From Euclidia mi (lineage: Eukaryota > Arthropoda > Insecta > Lepidoptera > Erebidae), in contig OX123196.2 in NCBI GenBank assembly GCA_944739405.2, positions 55,032,196 through 55,096,195 of the forward strand: DNA of 64,000 nucleotides, written 5' to 3'. The translations under genes and the position numbers were made by a program. This document shows positions 33,759 through 45,634 of the stretch, one piece after another (the first letter of the stretch is position 1; each line of letters begins with the position of its first letter). The notes below the pieces were generated by a model. The model saw nothing but the letters and a program-made list of their open reading frames with translations, did no database searches and was not told the origin of the DNA.

Positions 33759-34062
33759 TTTTTTATATGTTAATAGGCGGCAAACGAGCAGACGGATTGC
33801 CTGATGGTAAGCAGCTACCGCCGCCCATGGACACAAGCAACACCACAGGAGTCACAAGTGCGTTGCCGCCCCTTGTGGTTGGGAAAAGGGATAGAATGTG
33901 GAGTGGGATGAGGGAGAAGGAATAGGGGATAGGGCCTCCGGCACTCTCACTCACCGAACGAAACGCAACAGTTTTGGTACTGTTACTTTACGTCGATTTT
34001 CTGTGAGAGGGTCGAGCCGGCCCATTCATGCTGAAGTCAGCAAAGCTGTACTACCTTGATTC
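33759..34062 (-). repeat. Dispersed repeat (CGGCAAACGAGCAGACGG family)
   Basis: On plus the unit starts after a T run with AATAGGCGGCAAACGAGCAG, then CCGCCGCCCATGGACACAAG, 'gatagggcctccggcactct', and ends with 'ggcccattcatgctgaa'. A second copy in the same orientation is at 38022-38310. The T run at the left suggests a poly(A) tail on minus, so it is probably a retroposed LINE or SINE end. It is very common in Lepidoptera; I do not know its proper family. Confidence 0.65.
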
Positions 34063-35100
34063 AATTAGATATTGCAAAAATACATAGGCTTAAAATAAAA
34101 CATCTCATTATTAAATACAAGTAGAAACAAAGACCTAATAGATAATGCCATAGAATCTAAAACTTATAAATTCAAATTTAAACCAATTCGATCCAACCAA
34201 TTTCAAACCTAGAAGCATGCAGAATCTTTAGGCAAGGCGCAGCGTAACACAGGAACAATGTCCTTTATTTATAGCCGAGCCGGCACGCCAGTGTTGCCAA
34301 CTTCTACTAAATGAACCCCTCATCATATCATTGTTGGAATTTACTCGCGTGTAAGTCACGTACGGTGCACGAAGGGAGTAAAGAGAAGTAACAATATAGA
34401 TTTTTCATAACGTCTCGCCTTGACGGGCTCGTTTAGTATTTGCAACTGGCTGTCTGTCTTGACGAATTCATCACGTCATATTTTCGGCGTGTTTGAATTT
34501 AAACGCGTGTTTGTGTTTTAAATTGTTTTAAGAAAGAAACATTTTTATTCTCAGAAATTAACAGACGTTTAGTTTACTTAGACTTTGTGCTCAATAGAAA
34601 TATAAGCATAAGTCGCTTGGAAAACAATTTCTAGACTGCTTTTTACCGCGATAACCGAATCCACGCGGGCAGTGCCACTGACGAAGACAAGTTCAGAAAT
34701 AAATACTCTCCATTTCCTTCGTTCCTATTTCGGTAAAAAAATATCTGGTAAAACGCAAACTTTAAACTAGGAGCAATAAAACTGAAACCACCGACAGGCC
34801 TGCTCATATCAGCGTATGATGACGTCCTAAGTCATCGCTTCAAGTAATTTGACACCTCCTTTTTACGTCACTTCAGTAATTCAAGAGTTCATTACGTCAC
34901 AAGCGACACATTCCAAGCGATGCGTGATTGATGAAATGAAATTCACTCGGATATGCCACCGTCTGCAGGAATGCGTAAAAGTAGGAAAAACAAATTGAAG
35001 GTGCCTGAGTTTTTATGAGTTTCTTGGGATTTATATACAAGAGTGTTTTTCAAGATTTGTGATTTGTACACGTGCCTACCTATTAATATATATAGTTAAC
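34063..35100. other. No gene seen
   Basis: Ordinary AT-rich DNA, about 1 kb, no recognisable element. Confidence 0.4.
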
Positions 35101-35398
35101 AGCAGCGATAGCCTAGTGGAGAGACCGACGGACTGCCACGCAGAGTGTTTCGGGTTCGACGTTTCGGCACGCGCCTTACATATGACTTTTAAAAGTGATG
35201 TGCGTATTAAATTGTTAATTATCGCTTGCTAAACGGTGAAGGAAAACATCGTGAGGAAGCCTGCATGTCTGAGAGTTCTCCTTAATGTTCTCGAAAGACA
35301 TGTGAAGTCTGCCAACCCACATTTGGCCAGCGCGGTGGACTATGGCCTTACCCTTCCCATAGTGAGAAAAGGCCCGAGTTCAAAAGTGGGTCAATGTC
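35101..35398 (+). repeat. tRNA-derived SINE, near complete
   Basis: The head reads GCAGCGATAGCCTAGTGGAG (A box) and TTTCGGGTTCGACGTTTCGG (B box). The body has AAACGGTGAAGGAAAACATC, GAGGAAGCCTGCATGTCTGA, 'ggccagcgcggtggactatg' and ends near 'gtgggtcaatg'. It is the best-preserved of three copies (18651, 35101, 48287). Confidence 0.8.
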
Positions 35399-35689
35399 AG
35401 TCCAGATAAACGATGAATTACTTATTGCCCCGACACCAATGTTTCAGCATGGTTTACATCACCGTGGTCACAGATAGATGAACTCAAAACTACGAGTACA
35501 AGTATACTTATACCAAAAGTGCAAGATTAAGTAGTTAATTCAGTAGAACTCAGCCACTCTACCGGCGACTTAAGATAGAGACAGTCAATGAGAAAAATAT
35601 GGGGTATAGAATAGGACATAAGACATCCTGCATCAGAGAGCGATACTGTGGCAAAAAGCCAATCGGCTTAAATTTTACCAGAAGGTAGC

Positions 35690-35875
35690 TAAGACCGCAC
35701 ATTCTTTTTTCAATTAACTGGTTCTGCCTATTTGAATTTCAGTTACTTCTTTCTTAGGGCACTCTTACGGTCACCAAGGAATAAACCGGTATGCTTAATT
35801 TGAGCCCAGTAGTTAAAGCTGACCTTGTCTGCACTGACAGTCATTAGCACAAGTATTTTATACATACAGATTGTA
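35690..35875 (+). repeat. RTE-type LINE 3' fragment
   Basis: It contains 'tttcttagggcactcttacg gtcaccaaggaa', AGCCCAGTAGTTAAAGCTGA and 'actgacagtcatt' with 'ttttatacatacaga', a diverged version of the fragment at 8782-8985. Confidence 0.5.
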
Positions 35876-37079
35876 TTGAAAGTACTTTATCAAAATATAT
35901 GATCCTAATGCCTCGTAATTACAAATTCTACGAGTGAGTTTTGAAAGAACAACTCGTTAAACATATAATGATGCTTTGGAACAAGCAATAGGCTGTGTAT
36001 AGAAAGTTTTCTTGTAAAGTTCGCGATGGAGAATGTAAGAACAATACGGTATCGAATAATGATGTAAATTTTCTCGTATTTTTGTAACGTAGTATTGGGA
36101 AGAATGTGGATCTTTATGTTTGATGTTTTGATGTTAAATTGGACGTGAACTGAGAAAAATGTTTATTTGAAAATTTGTCAGACCTGACACAATTTAAATA
36201 ATGACAAAATGTTATCTAACATATCCGTTAAAAACACGCTACATAATAGTTTGCGAGAAAGCCGTATAAAAATAACAATTATAATTTTATATTTTTAAAG
36301 TTAGGAAAAACAAGAAAAAATTATGAATCTCTCTGCGTTTGTTTTGCCTGAAAGTTTAAACGTCAAGCAAGCCTAACCTAACGGATCAAATTGTGAATCT
36401 GGAACACTTAGGAAGCCACTCTAACACCAACACTCATTTCATCAAAACTAGTCCGGCTGTTTACGTGATTCTCAAAATGAAAAGAAACGCTTTAATAAAG
36501 AAACAAAGCTTTAAGAGAGCAAGTAAATATTAAAAAAAATGATATTATTACTATAACTACATAGCCGCCTTGTAAATTATTAAGTTCCAAATATTTTATT
36601 TAAAGGTCAAAATTAAATATGACTTTATTGGTCTCGTCGTCCGTAACCTTATTCGATTTAATTGAAAATACTATTTGCTTGTACTAGAAATTATAATTAT
36701 AATTTCAAGTATAACGTAATTTTATAAATTAAGTTAGGTAATTTTGAATAGTATTTTTTTATTTTCGAGTAGTATTTTTTATAAGAGGAATATTCTGTGA
36801 TCTAGGTACATTTTTTAGTAAAATGACAATGCTGATGCAAAAAATGGCCTTTTACAAGAATTCGTATGCACGTCATTAGTTTTTTTTAGATAGTAAACTA
36901 GAGTAGCGGTCTATGTAACGCTTGAACACTTGACCGTGAGAGATATGTAATAATATCTAGGCTTTGGGCTGAAATTACTGATATCCAAGTGTTTATACAT
37001 AATATGTAAGAGGATAGTGGCAATTAAATGACACTGACATGACGTTTGGCAGTTAAACTGTTAAACGTGTAAATAAGGT
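35876..37079. other. No gene seen
   Basis: AT-rich DNA, about 1.2 kb, no recognisable element or domain-bearing frame. Confidence 0.4.
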
Positions 37080-37150
37080 GTAAGCTGGATATATAAGTCG
37101 ACAGGCTCGGCTAGCTCGTCCTATTCTCCTTCGACGACTGCTCAGGTACG
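37080..37150 (+). promoter_or_regulatory. Candidate TATA promoter with short 5' exon
   Basis: TATATAAG at 37090-37097 is followed by a GC-richer stretch and then ACTGCTCAG|GTACG at 37145/37146, a consensus splice donor about 25 bp downstream of the expected start site. This is the layout of an untranslated first exon. No matching downstream exon is identified, and a solo-LTR origin is possible. Confidence 0.3.
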
Positions 37151-37544
37151 ATATGGTTCTGACTATTTAACTGCCACTGTGTTTTAATATTTTGTGTTGC
37201 TTGTTCTTTTGTTTCATCATCTAGGAAACAATGTAAGATGGTGTAATCATTATCTTATTGATATTGTGGGTAGTTTGATAGTTTGTGAGATATTAGTAAT
37301 ATAGGATAGAAGAATATACCTACTGTGGATCAAGTTGTATCAATGAGATTCATTATATACCTGTGTGTATTTAGTAGATTGTGTTGATGCTACATACTTA
37401 ATGCTTATTATGTTCTGTTGTAAGAAAGACCTTTCTAGTAATATAAAACTACCCACAACATTGATATTTGATATAAATTGGCTGTATAGTTGTTTGTTAA
37501 TTATTAGGTACTTATTGAAAATAATGATCAAGAGTTTTATTGCC

Positions 37545-37680
37545 CGTTCTTTCTCTTGGTTCTATGCATTTGCTTTGCGAACTGGGCTCTAAATGTAAAT
37601 GTAGAATTACGACGTAATCTAAAGATATATCCTTGTGCCAAACTGAATAAATAAAAGTATGATTTGATAGTTGTCTCTTT
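37545..37680 (+). repeat. LINE 3' tail
   Basis: The tail 'gcatttgctttgcgaactgg', 'aatgtaaatgtagaattacg', then AATAAATAAAAG parallels 17690-17855. Confidence 0.45.
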
Positions 37681-37721
37681 TATTTATCAAAACTGTCTCT
37701 ACATTATAGGCAGCTTTCTTG

Positions 37722-37855
37722 ATTCTGACAACCGCGTGACCGCTCTCTGTCTGATAGAGCCCTGATGGAACCCTTAGTGCCACCTCTACTTAGATAGTTT
37801 TGGCTCTGAGTTGTCTGTCAGTCAATCAGTAACGCAAGAATTTTATAGATGTATA
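37722..37855 (+). repeat. RTE-type LINE 3' fragment
   Basis: It carries 'agccctgatggaacccttag', TTTTGGCTCTGAGTTGTCTG, 'tcagtcaatcagtaacgcaa' and 'ttttatagatgta', the same tail as 8782-8985. Confidence 0.5.
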
Positions 37856-38021
37856 CATATTTATAAACCGAACATTAGAACTCACACATTATGTTCATCA
37901 AATGAAGACAGATTGATCGATTGACGGGTCTATGTAACGATACAGTATCGTTATCGTTTAACGTGAAGGTAAAAAAGAGAAAACCAAAAATAACTGATAA
38001 GATAGACTAAAACTGTTTTTT

Positions 38022-38310
38022 TAGAGTAATAGGCGGCAAACGAGCAGACGGATCACCTGATGATAAGCAATTACCGCCGCCCATGGACACAAGCAACACC
38101 ACAGGAGCCCCTTGGGGTCGGGAAAAGGGATAGGATAAGGAGTGTGATGAGGGAGAAGGAATAGGGGATAGGGCCTCCGGCACTCTCACTCATCGAAGGA
38201 AACGCAACAGTTTAAGTACTGTCACTTTACGTCGCTTTTCTGTGAGAGGGTAGTACTTCTCCGATCGAGTCGGCCCATTCATGCTGAAATCAGCAAGGCT
38301 CTACTACCTG
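38022..38310 (-). repeat. Dispersed repeat (CGGCAAACGAGCAGACGG family), second copy
   Basis: It matches 33759-34062 over nearly its full length, with a ~17-bp deletion after ACACCACAGGAG and an extra TAGTACTTCTCCGATCGAG-like segment near the right end. It follows a T7 run on plus. Confidence 0.65.
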
Positions 38311-38604
38311 TAAAAAAATAGATAAAAACCTTTCCTTCATTTTTTCACAGTTGAAATTCAATTACTGGCTGTCGTCTCCAATACTCCGTGATTTGATTAT
38401 GAGGAAGGTGAAGAAGGTGGCGTATGAACTCTGTCCGTAGCTTTAGCGGCTTTGAGACTAACTCACTGAACCAACTGCGGTGTCTTTTACTATTTGTTTG
38501 TACCTAGCGTTTAATTGTCACGCGAATCGCAGTTAGCTTAACCTAACGTAACCAGCAGCACAATGCTCAAGTCTTCACTTTTACCAGTCAAACATAAAAC
38601 TAAG

Positions 38605-38757
38605 TTTTGTATAGACTGGCGCCTGTATCCCCGTAGGGGTGGGCAGAAGTGTAATAAAACACCCACATTTCGCCATATTATAAATTTTTGCTCAGCCCGG
38701 CATTCGAACCCAGGACCGATCAGCAGACGCATACGCTATCCACTGGACCACGAAGGA
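38605..38757 (-). repeat. tRNA-derived SINE
   Basis: On minus the head reads CGTGGTCCAGTGGATAGCGT and CCTGGGTTCGAATGCCGGGC, the same head as 16984-17270. It ends with 'ccccgtaggggtgggcagaa' on the plus side, a variant of the same body. Confidence 0.65.
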
Positions 38758-39077
38758 AGAATCTTACAGCGCATATAATACAGCACCATACGTAACGACA
38801 ATAAACCATAAACAGAAAGACTCATAATACGAGATAGCAACGCGATCAAAACTTCGACCATTAGAAACTAATTACTGGAGTGTGGTGGAACGCATCTGTG
38901 TTACATTAATCAATCTATCACTCGTTACTTACAATGTTTACATACGTTACCTAAGCCTTTTAAAAGTATTTTGAAGGTTTTTGAATCAGTTAGTAGCGTA
39001 AAAAATGCAAGATCTATCTTAAACCAATGAGTGGATCCTTGGATCAGACTAACACTATATATAATATATAATAATAT

Positions 39078-39328
39078 AATATTCTAACACATACACACAT
39101 CACCATCTAGTCCCAAACTAAGCAGAGCTTGTACTATGGGCACTAGATAATGGATAAACATACATATATACTTTTTTTTTTGTAAATACATACATATTAA
39201 ACATAGAAACACCCAGACCAAGACAAACATCCATGTTCATGCACACAAATGTTTGACATGAGCGGAAATCGAACCCGTGACCATCGGCGTAGCAGTCGCT
39301 TACACTCCCGCGGCGCCAACCGGTCGTC
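39078..39328 (-). repeat. tRNA-derived SINE (CGCCGCGGGAGTGTAAGCGA family)
   Basis: On minus it reads GCCGCGGGAGTGTAAGCGAC, GGTCACGGGTTCGATTTCCG (B box), 'gaacatggatgtttgtcttg', GTATTTACAAAAAAAAAAGT and a tail 'gtagtgcccatagtacaagc' to 'ttagtttgggactagatgg'. Other copies are at 50333-50591 and, split, at 58683-59612. Confidence 0.75.
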
Positions 39329-39396
39329 AACTATCGGATCATAAATCACGTTGCGGCGCCAACCGGTCGTCAACTATCAGATCATAAATCACGTTA
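39311..39396. repeat. 43-bp tandem duplication at a SINE end
   Basis: Two consecutive copies start with CGGCGCCAACCGGTCGTCAA and differ at two bases. Each joins the 5' terminus of the neighbouring SINE to about 25 bp of flank. The 134-aa plus frame that starts here is not supported as a gene. Confidence 0.9.
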
Positions 39397-40146
39397 TTAT
39401 TCTTGCAAACCACACAACTTTTTCGAATGCAACGCCATTCAGTCCATACGCTATAGACACCGAACACAACAGGGTTTCTTCCTTTTTATACCCTCACTGT
39501 TTTCATATAGACAGAACGAAAGAAGGTCGCAGGCAAGTAACAGAAAAAGATAGACGATTTATCCTCCTAAGAAACCCCAGATTAAATGCACGGAATCTTG
39601 CAATTAAAAGAGCACCATCACATAACAGACAAAAAGTTGACAAGTTGGCAGAATCCGTTTTAACTTATTATTTGACTCATCTGAATAATACTCGGGTTCC
39701 AAGACGAAGACAATTTAATCAAAATTATGACAGCTATATATACACTCCCAGGTAACGAAACCATAGCGCGATTCAGCCCAATGGTACGTCGCCATCTATC
39801 GAGCTCTGACCAAAAGAATCACGCTATATAATTACTATAATTACATTATATAGAATTTGGACATTCCGCCCACCATGGACACATTGTCCATTGTTCCCGC
39901 CCACCATGAATCACCCCCTTTTCGACTTAGTGGAACTGTATGATAGATAAACATTTGGTAGATGTATAGGTAAGGATTTTTCATGGTGACTGTTAACACT
40001 GTTCATCTTCACAAATCAATACAATATTTATAAGTTGAGCTGAATTAACATGTTACACAAAGATAAAGATATTAAGTACACAAACAAAATCGATAAAACG
40101 ACACTACAAAGTAGATAAAAAGATCATGATGGTAAAAAATACACAA

Positions 40147-43100
40147 TTATTGAGACACAGGTAATACACATACTTTAGTTATTGGTCTTTTGAATGACCC
40201 ACCTTTACATTTAATTGATACTACTCTTGTAATATTGTCTAATCCAGGGTGCTTTTGGGTCACTTTACCTAAAAGCCATTGAGCTGGTGGTAGATTATCC
40301 TCTTTTACAAGAACTACGTCACCAATTTTGGGTTCAGGAGTTATGTTAGACCATTTGTACCTATGCAAAAATTGAGTTAGATACTCGCTTGACCACCGAC
40401 GCCAAAAATGTTGAAGCATTTTTTGCGTCAGCTGCCAACGTTTCAAAGACGAAATGGACGATGTTTCGTAACTGCTTTCCGGTACAACTATCAGCGGTTC
40501 CCCGACCAAGAAATGACCTGGAGTTAAAGGATTCGCATCTTGCGAGTTAGTGCGTATCTGAGAAATAGGTCTTGAATTTAAGCAAGCTTCGATTTGACAC
40601 AATAATGTTGAAATTTCCTCGAAGGTGAGAGCAGCGTTGCCCTTTACGCGACGAAGATGATGCTTGGTAGATTTTATACCAGCCTCCCATAGTCAACCAA
40701 AGTGTGGAGCATGAGGTGGAATAAAATGCCATGTGGTACCATTGTTTGCCAAACACTCAGCAATTTCCGTAGCTAAGGATGACTTCTCTTGAGCAAACAA
40801 GATCTTCAACTCGCGCGCTGCACCTATAAAGTTCGTTCCATTATCGCTGTATAGGTCAGAACAATAACCACGTCTTGCAACAAACCGTTTAAAGGCTGCA
40901 AGAAATCCTGAAGATTTAAGATCGCTCACAGCTTCTAAATGAATGGCTCTTGTAGCCATGCATATGAACAAACATATATATCCTTTATAGGATCGGTGAC
41001 CCCTGCCTTTGGACGTTCTTATTTGTATAGGTCCAGCATAATCAACACCACTTTGGTAAAAGGGTCAAACTGGTGTTACTCGAGCTGGAGGTAACTGTCC
41101 CATCAGTTGGTTTCTTGTTTCAGCAGCATGTCTAACACATACCACACACTTACGGACAAACATTTTCACACGATTTTTTGCGTCCAATATCCAATATTTG
41201 GAGCGCAGGTAATTCATCATTATTTGTGGTCCACCATGCAAAGTGTTCTTGTGAGCTTCAGCAATGATTAATTCGGTTAAGTGAGATTTAGAAGGCAAAA
41301 CGATCGGATGTTTTGTCTCATTACTCATATCAGATCGTTCTAAGCGTCCACCAACTCTCATTATACCAGAATCATCGAGGAATGGATTTAGTGAGGTTGT
41401 TTTACTTTTTCTATCCACTTGCCCCTGATTTGTAAGATGTTTAATTTCTTGCTGAAAACTTGTTGCTTGACATTGTTTTATACAAACATGAACTGCTTTG
41501 TTTAGTTCAGTGCTAATTTACCACACAGGTAACTGAGTAATGTGTAACTTTCTTGCATGCTTAATGAATCTTATGCAATAAGCTAAAACTCTGATCATCT
41601 TCCGAAGTGAAGAGAATTTGGTAAAAACTGCACAAGGTTCGATTTCAACTGTGAAATACCTTCTTTCTTTCTTCTAAATGTGTTTCAGGTACACAATGAC
41701 TCTTAAAGCTTCTAGTTTTATCTTGCAACCATGATGGCCCTGTTTTCCATAACTTTATGACCGGTAGCTCAGACGGTTTTATGCCCCGAGAAGCGCAATC
41801 TGCTGGGTTATCAGCTGATGACACGTGGGCCCATTGATTCCTGTCTAAAATGTTCAATGTATTTCAGACACCCGATTCGCTATGAAAGTTTTCCATCTGC
41901 TTGGATGGCTACTCAACCAAGCCGTTACAACTGTTGAATCTGTCCACGCTCGTATGTTAGCCTTAGGTACGTTTAAAACCGAAGAGACTTCTTGCAACAG
42001 TTTGGCTACTAACACAGCGCCACATAGTTCGAGTCTCGGAATAGAAACTTGTTTGATAGGCGCTACTTTTGTTTTCGATGTTATTAACATAAACATTTTC
42101 TGATTTGTCAACTACTCTCATGTAAATTACAGCAGCATAGGCTTCATTGGATGCATCACTGTATCCATGTAGTTCAACGGTGAGATCTGAATACTTGGTG
42201 TGAATCCAACGTGGAAGCTGAAACTTGGTAAGTTCGGTTAACTCTGAACGGTAAGTAATCCAATCATTTAATAAGTTTGGTGGTAGTTCGCCATCCCATC
42301 CGGGCCCAATTCCGCTAAATAAATATAGTCGCGATATGATGTCAGTGTCATACGTACGTCACAAAAAGCGTATTCTTCTAAATTATATGATATTTGAATG
42401 AAATTGTAACGAGATCGTATGTGTCAACGACGAACTGTTTATTTTAAATTATACGATAATGATATAAGGTTAACAGAATACCGCTTTTAAATCCATTCAA
42501 AATATGATATCAATGTCATTTAAAAATAGCAGAATTGGCTCCCTGATAGCCATAACTTTTGTATCATTATTTTTGCTTTTATTATTGCTGGTGATATCCA
42601 TCCCATTGGATCGAATAAACTTGCAATATCTGACACAACTTTTCTTTTGGTTACAGGTTTGCTGAGGGGCGGTAGCTGCACAGAATATTCAAAGCAGTCA
42701 GCTTTTCGGCTCCAGTTAAGTCCTAATATTTTTATCACATTATCCAATTTTAGTTCGAGATGACTTTCAATTACTTTGTTACCTTCACTTATTTCCTGTA
42801 GCAGTTGCTCATCATTGGTAGATCATTTTTGAAGTGCAAACCCTCCCCGTTTAAGTAGATTGTTCAATTGCTTAACTGTTTCTCTGCCTTCAAATGCTGT
42901 TTGACAGCCTGTAAGAAGATCATCGACATAAAAATCGTTTAATAACTTTTCAGATGCCAACGGAAAATGTTTGCCTTCGTCATATGCCAACTGGTGAAGA
43001 GTTTTTACAGCTAAGTATGGAGCAGGAGCAGTACCAAACGTGACCCTCTCTAAACGCAAATGTTTTAATTCGCCTGAAAATTCAGAACGCCATAATACAC

Positions 43101-44523
43101 GTTGGAAATCTGAATCGGAATCTGAGACTTTCACCTGTCTGTACATTTTTACGATATCAGCCACCAGACAAATGGGGTGAAGTCTCCACCTCATCAGAAG
43201 ATGTCTTAAGCCTGCCTGTATAGTGGGACATACTAACAGATCGCTATTGAGTGATACACCATTGCAATCACAACTTGAAGCATTAAAAACAATTCGAAAC
43301 TTAGTAGTTGTCTTATCATTTCTTACTACTTCGTGATAAGGTAAGTAAACTGCTTCTGGTTTATCAATCTCTTTCTCAGGTACCATTTGTATATGACCAA
43401 GCTTCAAATATTCCAAAATAACTTCAGAATATTGAGATCTTAATTCCGGTAATCGTTAAAACCTATTTTCCAGCATAGAGAAGCGTTTTAAGGCAATTGC
43501 ACGTGAATTCCCATACTTACATTTGGGATCGTCATCTTTGAAAGGTAATGTAACCACATATCTACCATCAGAATCCCGTTTAGTAGTTTTCTTGTATATA
43601 TCTTCACACCTTTGTTCATCGGGCGTAAATTGGTTGTTCATTATGTTAAAATTATCTGATTCTAATTCCCAAAATTGTTTGATGTTGAATTCTTCATTGT
43701 TTATTTGTATGTGCATGTTTACAATGGAGCTATGATTAGTTAAAGCAGTATTAGATTGATTTCCAATACCAACTTTCCCAGACAAGATCCAACCTAGTTT
43801 GGTGTTTTGTGCTATTGGTGTTTCTGGAGGTCCCGTTATTAAACCTTCAGCTAAAATTTGACAATAGACGTCAGCACCCAGTACCAAATCAATCTTATTT
43901 GGTATGTTAAAATTTGGATCTGCCAGCTTCATTCTAGGTAGCTTGAACCAAAGCTGCACTACAACTTATTTTTCTGGAAGAAATGATGTCAACTTCTCCA
44001 GGACGTGGGCTTTGATACTTACGGTAAATTCAGGATCTTGTATTGATTACAGTTTCAAGTTAACTACATGTTTAGAGTTGAGTAACGTATGTTCCTCACC
44101 TCCTATCCCAGATATAACGCAGTTGGTTTGAACTTTCCTAAGCCCAAGTAATTGAGCTGCAGACTCCGTACTAAACGAGGCCTGTGATCCCTGGACTACT
44201 AAAGACCTCAGCATTACATAAGATCCTGTACTACATTCAGCATTTACCAAAGCCGTTGCTAAGATAACTTGACAGTTGCTACCGGAAAAACAGCTAGCAA
44301 CATTGTCCATTTTAGTCTCGTCTTGAAATGTTGTACTTACAACAACATTGGTATCATTAACTGATTGTTTAATTGGTTCCCTAGTATCAGTTGATCGGTT
44401 AAAATTAACGGTGTGTAACAGAGAATGATGTTTCCTTTTACAAATTCTACACCTTGTAGGTAAACGGCACATTAAAACAGAATGGTTTGCACCTAAGCAG
44501 TTATAACATAATCCCTTGGACAA
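40147..44523 (-). pseudogene. BEL/Pao pol polyprotein, broken
   Basis: Most of pol stays in one frame with many stops. Protease (about 44250-43700): LVVQGSQASF where LxDxGSQ is expected, so the catalytic Asp is lost. RT (43416-42520): FRIVFNASS, 'ICLVADIVKMYRQV', and the box FYVDDLLTG. A ~240-bp insert lies at 42302-42543. RNase H-like region (42300-41645): ELHGYSDASNEAYA, 'IPRLELCGAVL', RAWTDSTVV, 'VSSADNPADCASRG'. Integrase: H2C2 'HGGPQIMMNYLRSKYWI' with 'CVVCVRH', Asp in GVDYAGP and LYSDNGTNF, then 'SRPISQ'. The C-terminal domain is 'GDVVLVKEDNLPPAQWLLGK'. It ends at 40147. A W-to-stop change at about 40690 and at least one frameshift near 41857 are clear. Confidence 0.85.
42302..42543. 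mobile_element. MITE-like insertion in BEL pol
   Basis: The pol sequence stops after KLWLSG and resumes at 'GWDGELPPNLL'. The ~240 bp between are non-coding and bounded by inverted repeats CCAATTCCGCTA (left, plus) and, on the other strand, CCAATTCTGCTA. An internal pair, GATATGATGTCAGTGTCAT and AATATGATATCAATGTCAT, is direct, not inverted. No clear target duplication is visible, so the superfamily is open. Confidence 0.6.
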
Positions 44524-45563
44524 AATTACGACGAGCTAATATTTCTTCTTTAGAAAATTGTTTACAGTTTCCTAATTTATGATCAGTTTCAGAACAATAA
44601 ACACAAACAGATTGAACATTAACATTATTGCTATTTGCATGATGAGACTTGGTAACTTTTACATTGTTGTGAGTTAAAAATTCAAGAGATCTGAATCTAT
44701 GCTCCAAAAAATCAAAAAACTGAGTTAATTGTGGTAATTCATTTGAAAGGCTACAAACTTTCTCTTCCCAATGCTTTCTAGATTCATTATCAAGTTTCAA
44801 ACTCAAAATATAAATTACCATTATATCCCAGTTTTTGATATTTATGCCGAGATTTTCCAAAGCATTCAGACATTCCTTTGATAAATAGTTGAATAGTTCT
44901 CTTAAACAAGTTGACGATTCATTAGGCAAGTTCTTTTGACCGAAAAATCATTTAAAAATATAGTTGGTTATAATTTTTTTGTTGTTAAATCTATTTTGTA
45001 AAGTATGCCAACACGTTTCATAGTTATCACTAGTGACTGGTAAATGTCGCAACAGCCGCTCGGCCTCTCCAGTGAGGTAACTCTTCAAATAGTGCAATTT
45101 CTGGACATTAGACAACGATTCATTGTTGTGAATCAGCACAAGAAAAGATCCCTGAAAGTTGTCCACTCTGAATAATCTCCAGAAAACGTCGGTATAGAAA
45201 TTCTAGGTAGCTTCACAGCGGTAATGACATTTTCCTTAACTGTACTCGTTTTTTCATCAGTGGGTTCGGCTTTCAAATTAAATAAATGTTCTTTTAGTGC
45301 TATTTTGTATTCTATGTATGATCTTCGGTGTTACAATAATATTCTTTCACAATGTGCTCAGACTTCTCAAGTTCTTCTCGTTTGTATTGTGAAATTATCT
45401 TTAAGTGTGTCTGTTCAAAAGTCAACCACTGCTTTTCCAAACATTCCAACCTTGTTTCCAAATAACTTAAAGTTATTCTTTCCTTGGGTGATTTCTTATA
45501 ATTTTTGTGTCCTCTTTCGATCTGGTTATAAATATCAGACTGAATGCGTATTAATGAATCCAT
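44501..45563 (-). pseudogene. BEL/Pao gag, broken
   Basis: The N-terminus (45563-45312) is a basic, helical segment, MDSLIRIQSDIYNQIERG..., typical of Pao gag. After a frameshift the capsid-like DUF1759-type region appears (45166-44948: 'FQGSFLVLIHNNESLSNVQK', YLTGEAERLLRHLPV). The last part (44929-44501) continues the helical region and has zinc knuckles: CVYCSETDHKLGNC, then in the pol frame CYNCLGANHSVLMC and CRICKRKHHSLLH. At least two frame changes and a stop near 44930-44947 break it. Gag would form the particle and bind element RNA. Confidence 0.8.
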
Positions 45564-45634
45564 TTTTATAGAAATAAATGTAATTATTTTGTCGATCCGG
45601 GACTTGAGATCGTGAACTTGTATCGGCGGTAACT

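Larger units (their letters stand above)
39770..45600 (-). mobile_element. BEL/Pao LTR retrotransposon, decayed, 5' LTR missing
   Basis: On minus the order is gag with zinc knuckles, protease, RT, RNase H, integrase with an H2C2 domain, and the C-terminal DUF5641-type domain, as in BEL/Pao elements. A polypurine tract AAAAGGGGG (39914-39922) is followed on minus by TGATTCATGG, the likely start of the 3' LTR at 39913. The 5' LTR is not found: an unrelated plus-strand exon starts only 71 bp beyond the gag start. The left boundary is approximate. Confidence 0.82.

Noticed and set aside
39351..39755. 134-aa plus frame as a gene or Tc1-like transposase
   Set aside because: It starts in the duplicated SINE end, and its only hint (RRFILLRNPRLNARNLAIKR) is not enough for a helix-turn-helix call. 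The right part may overlap the 3' LTR of the BEL element.
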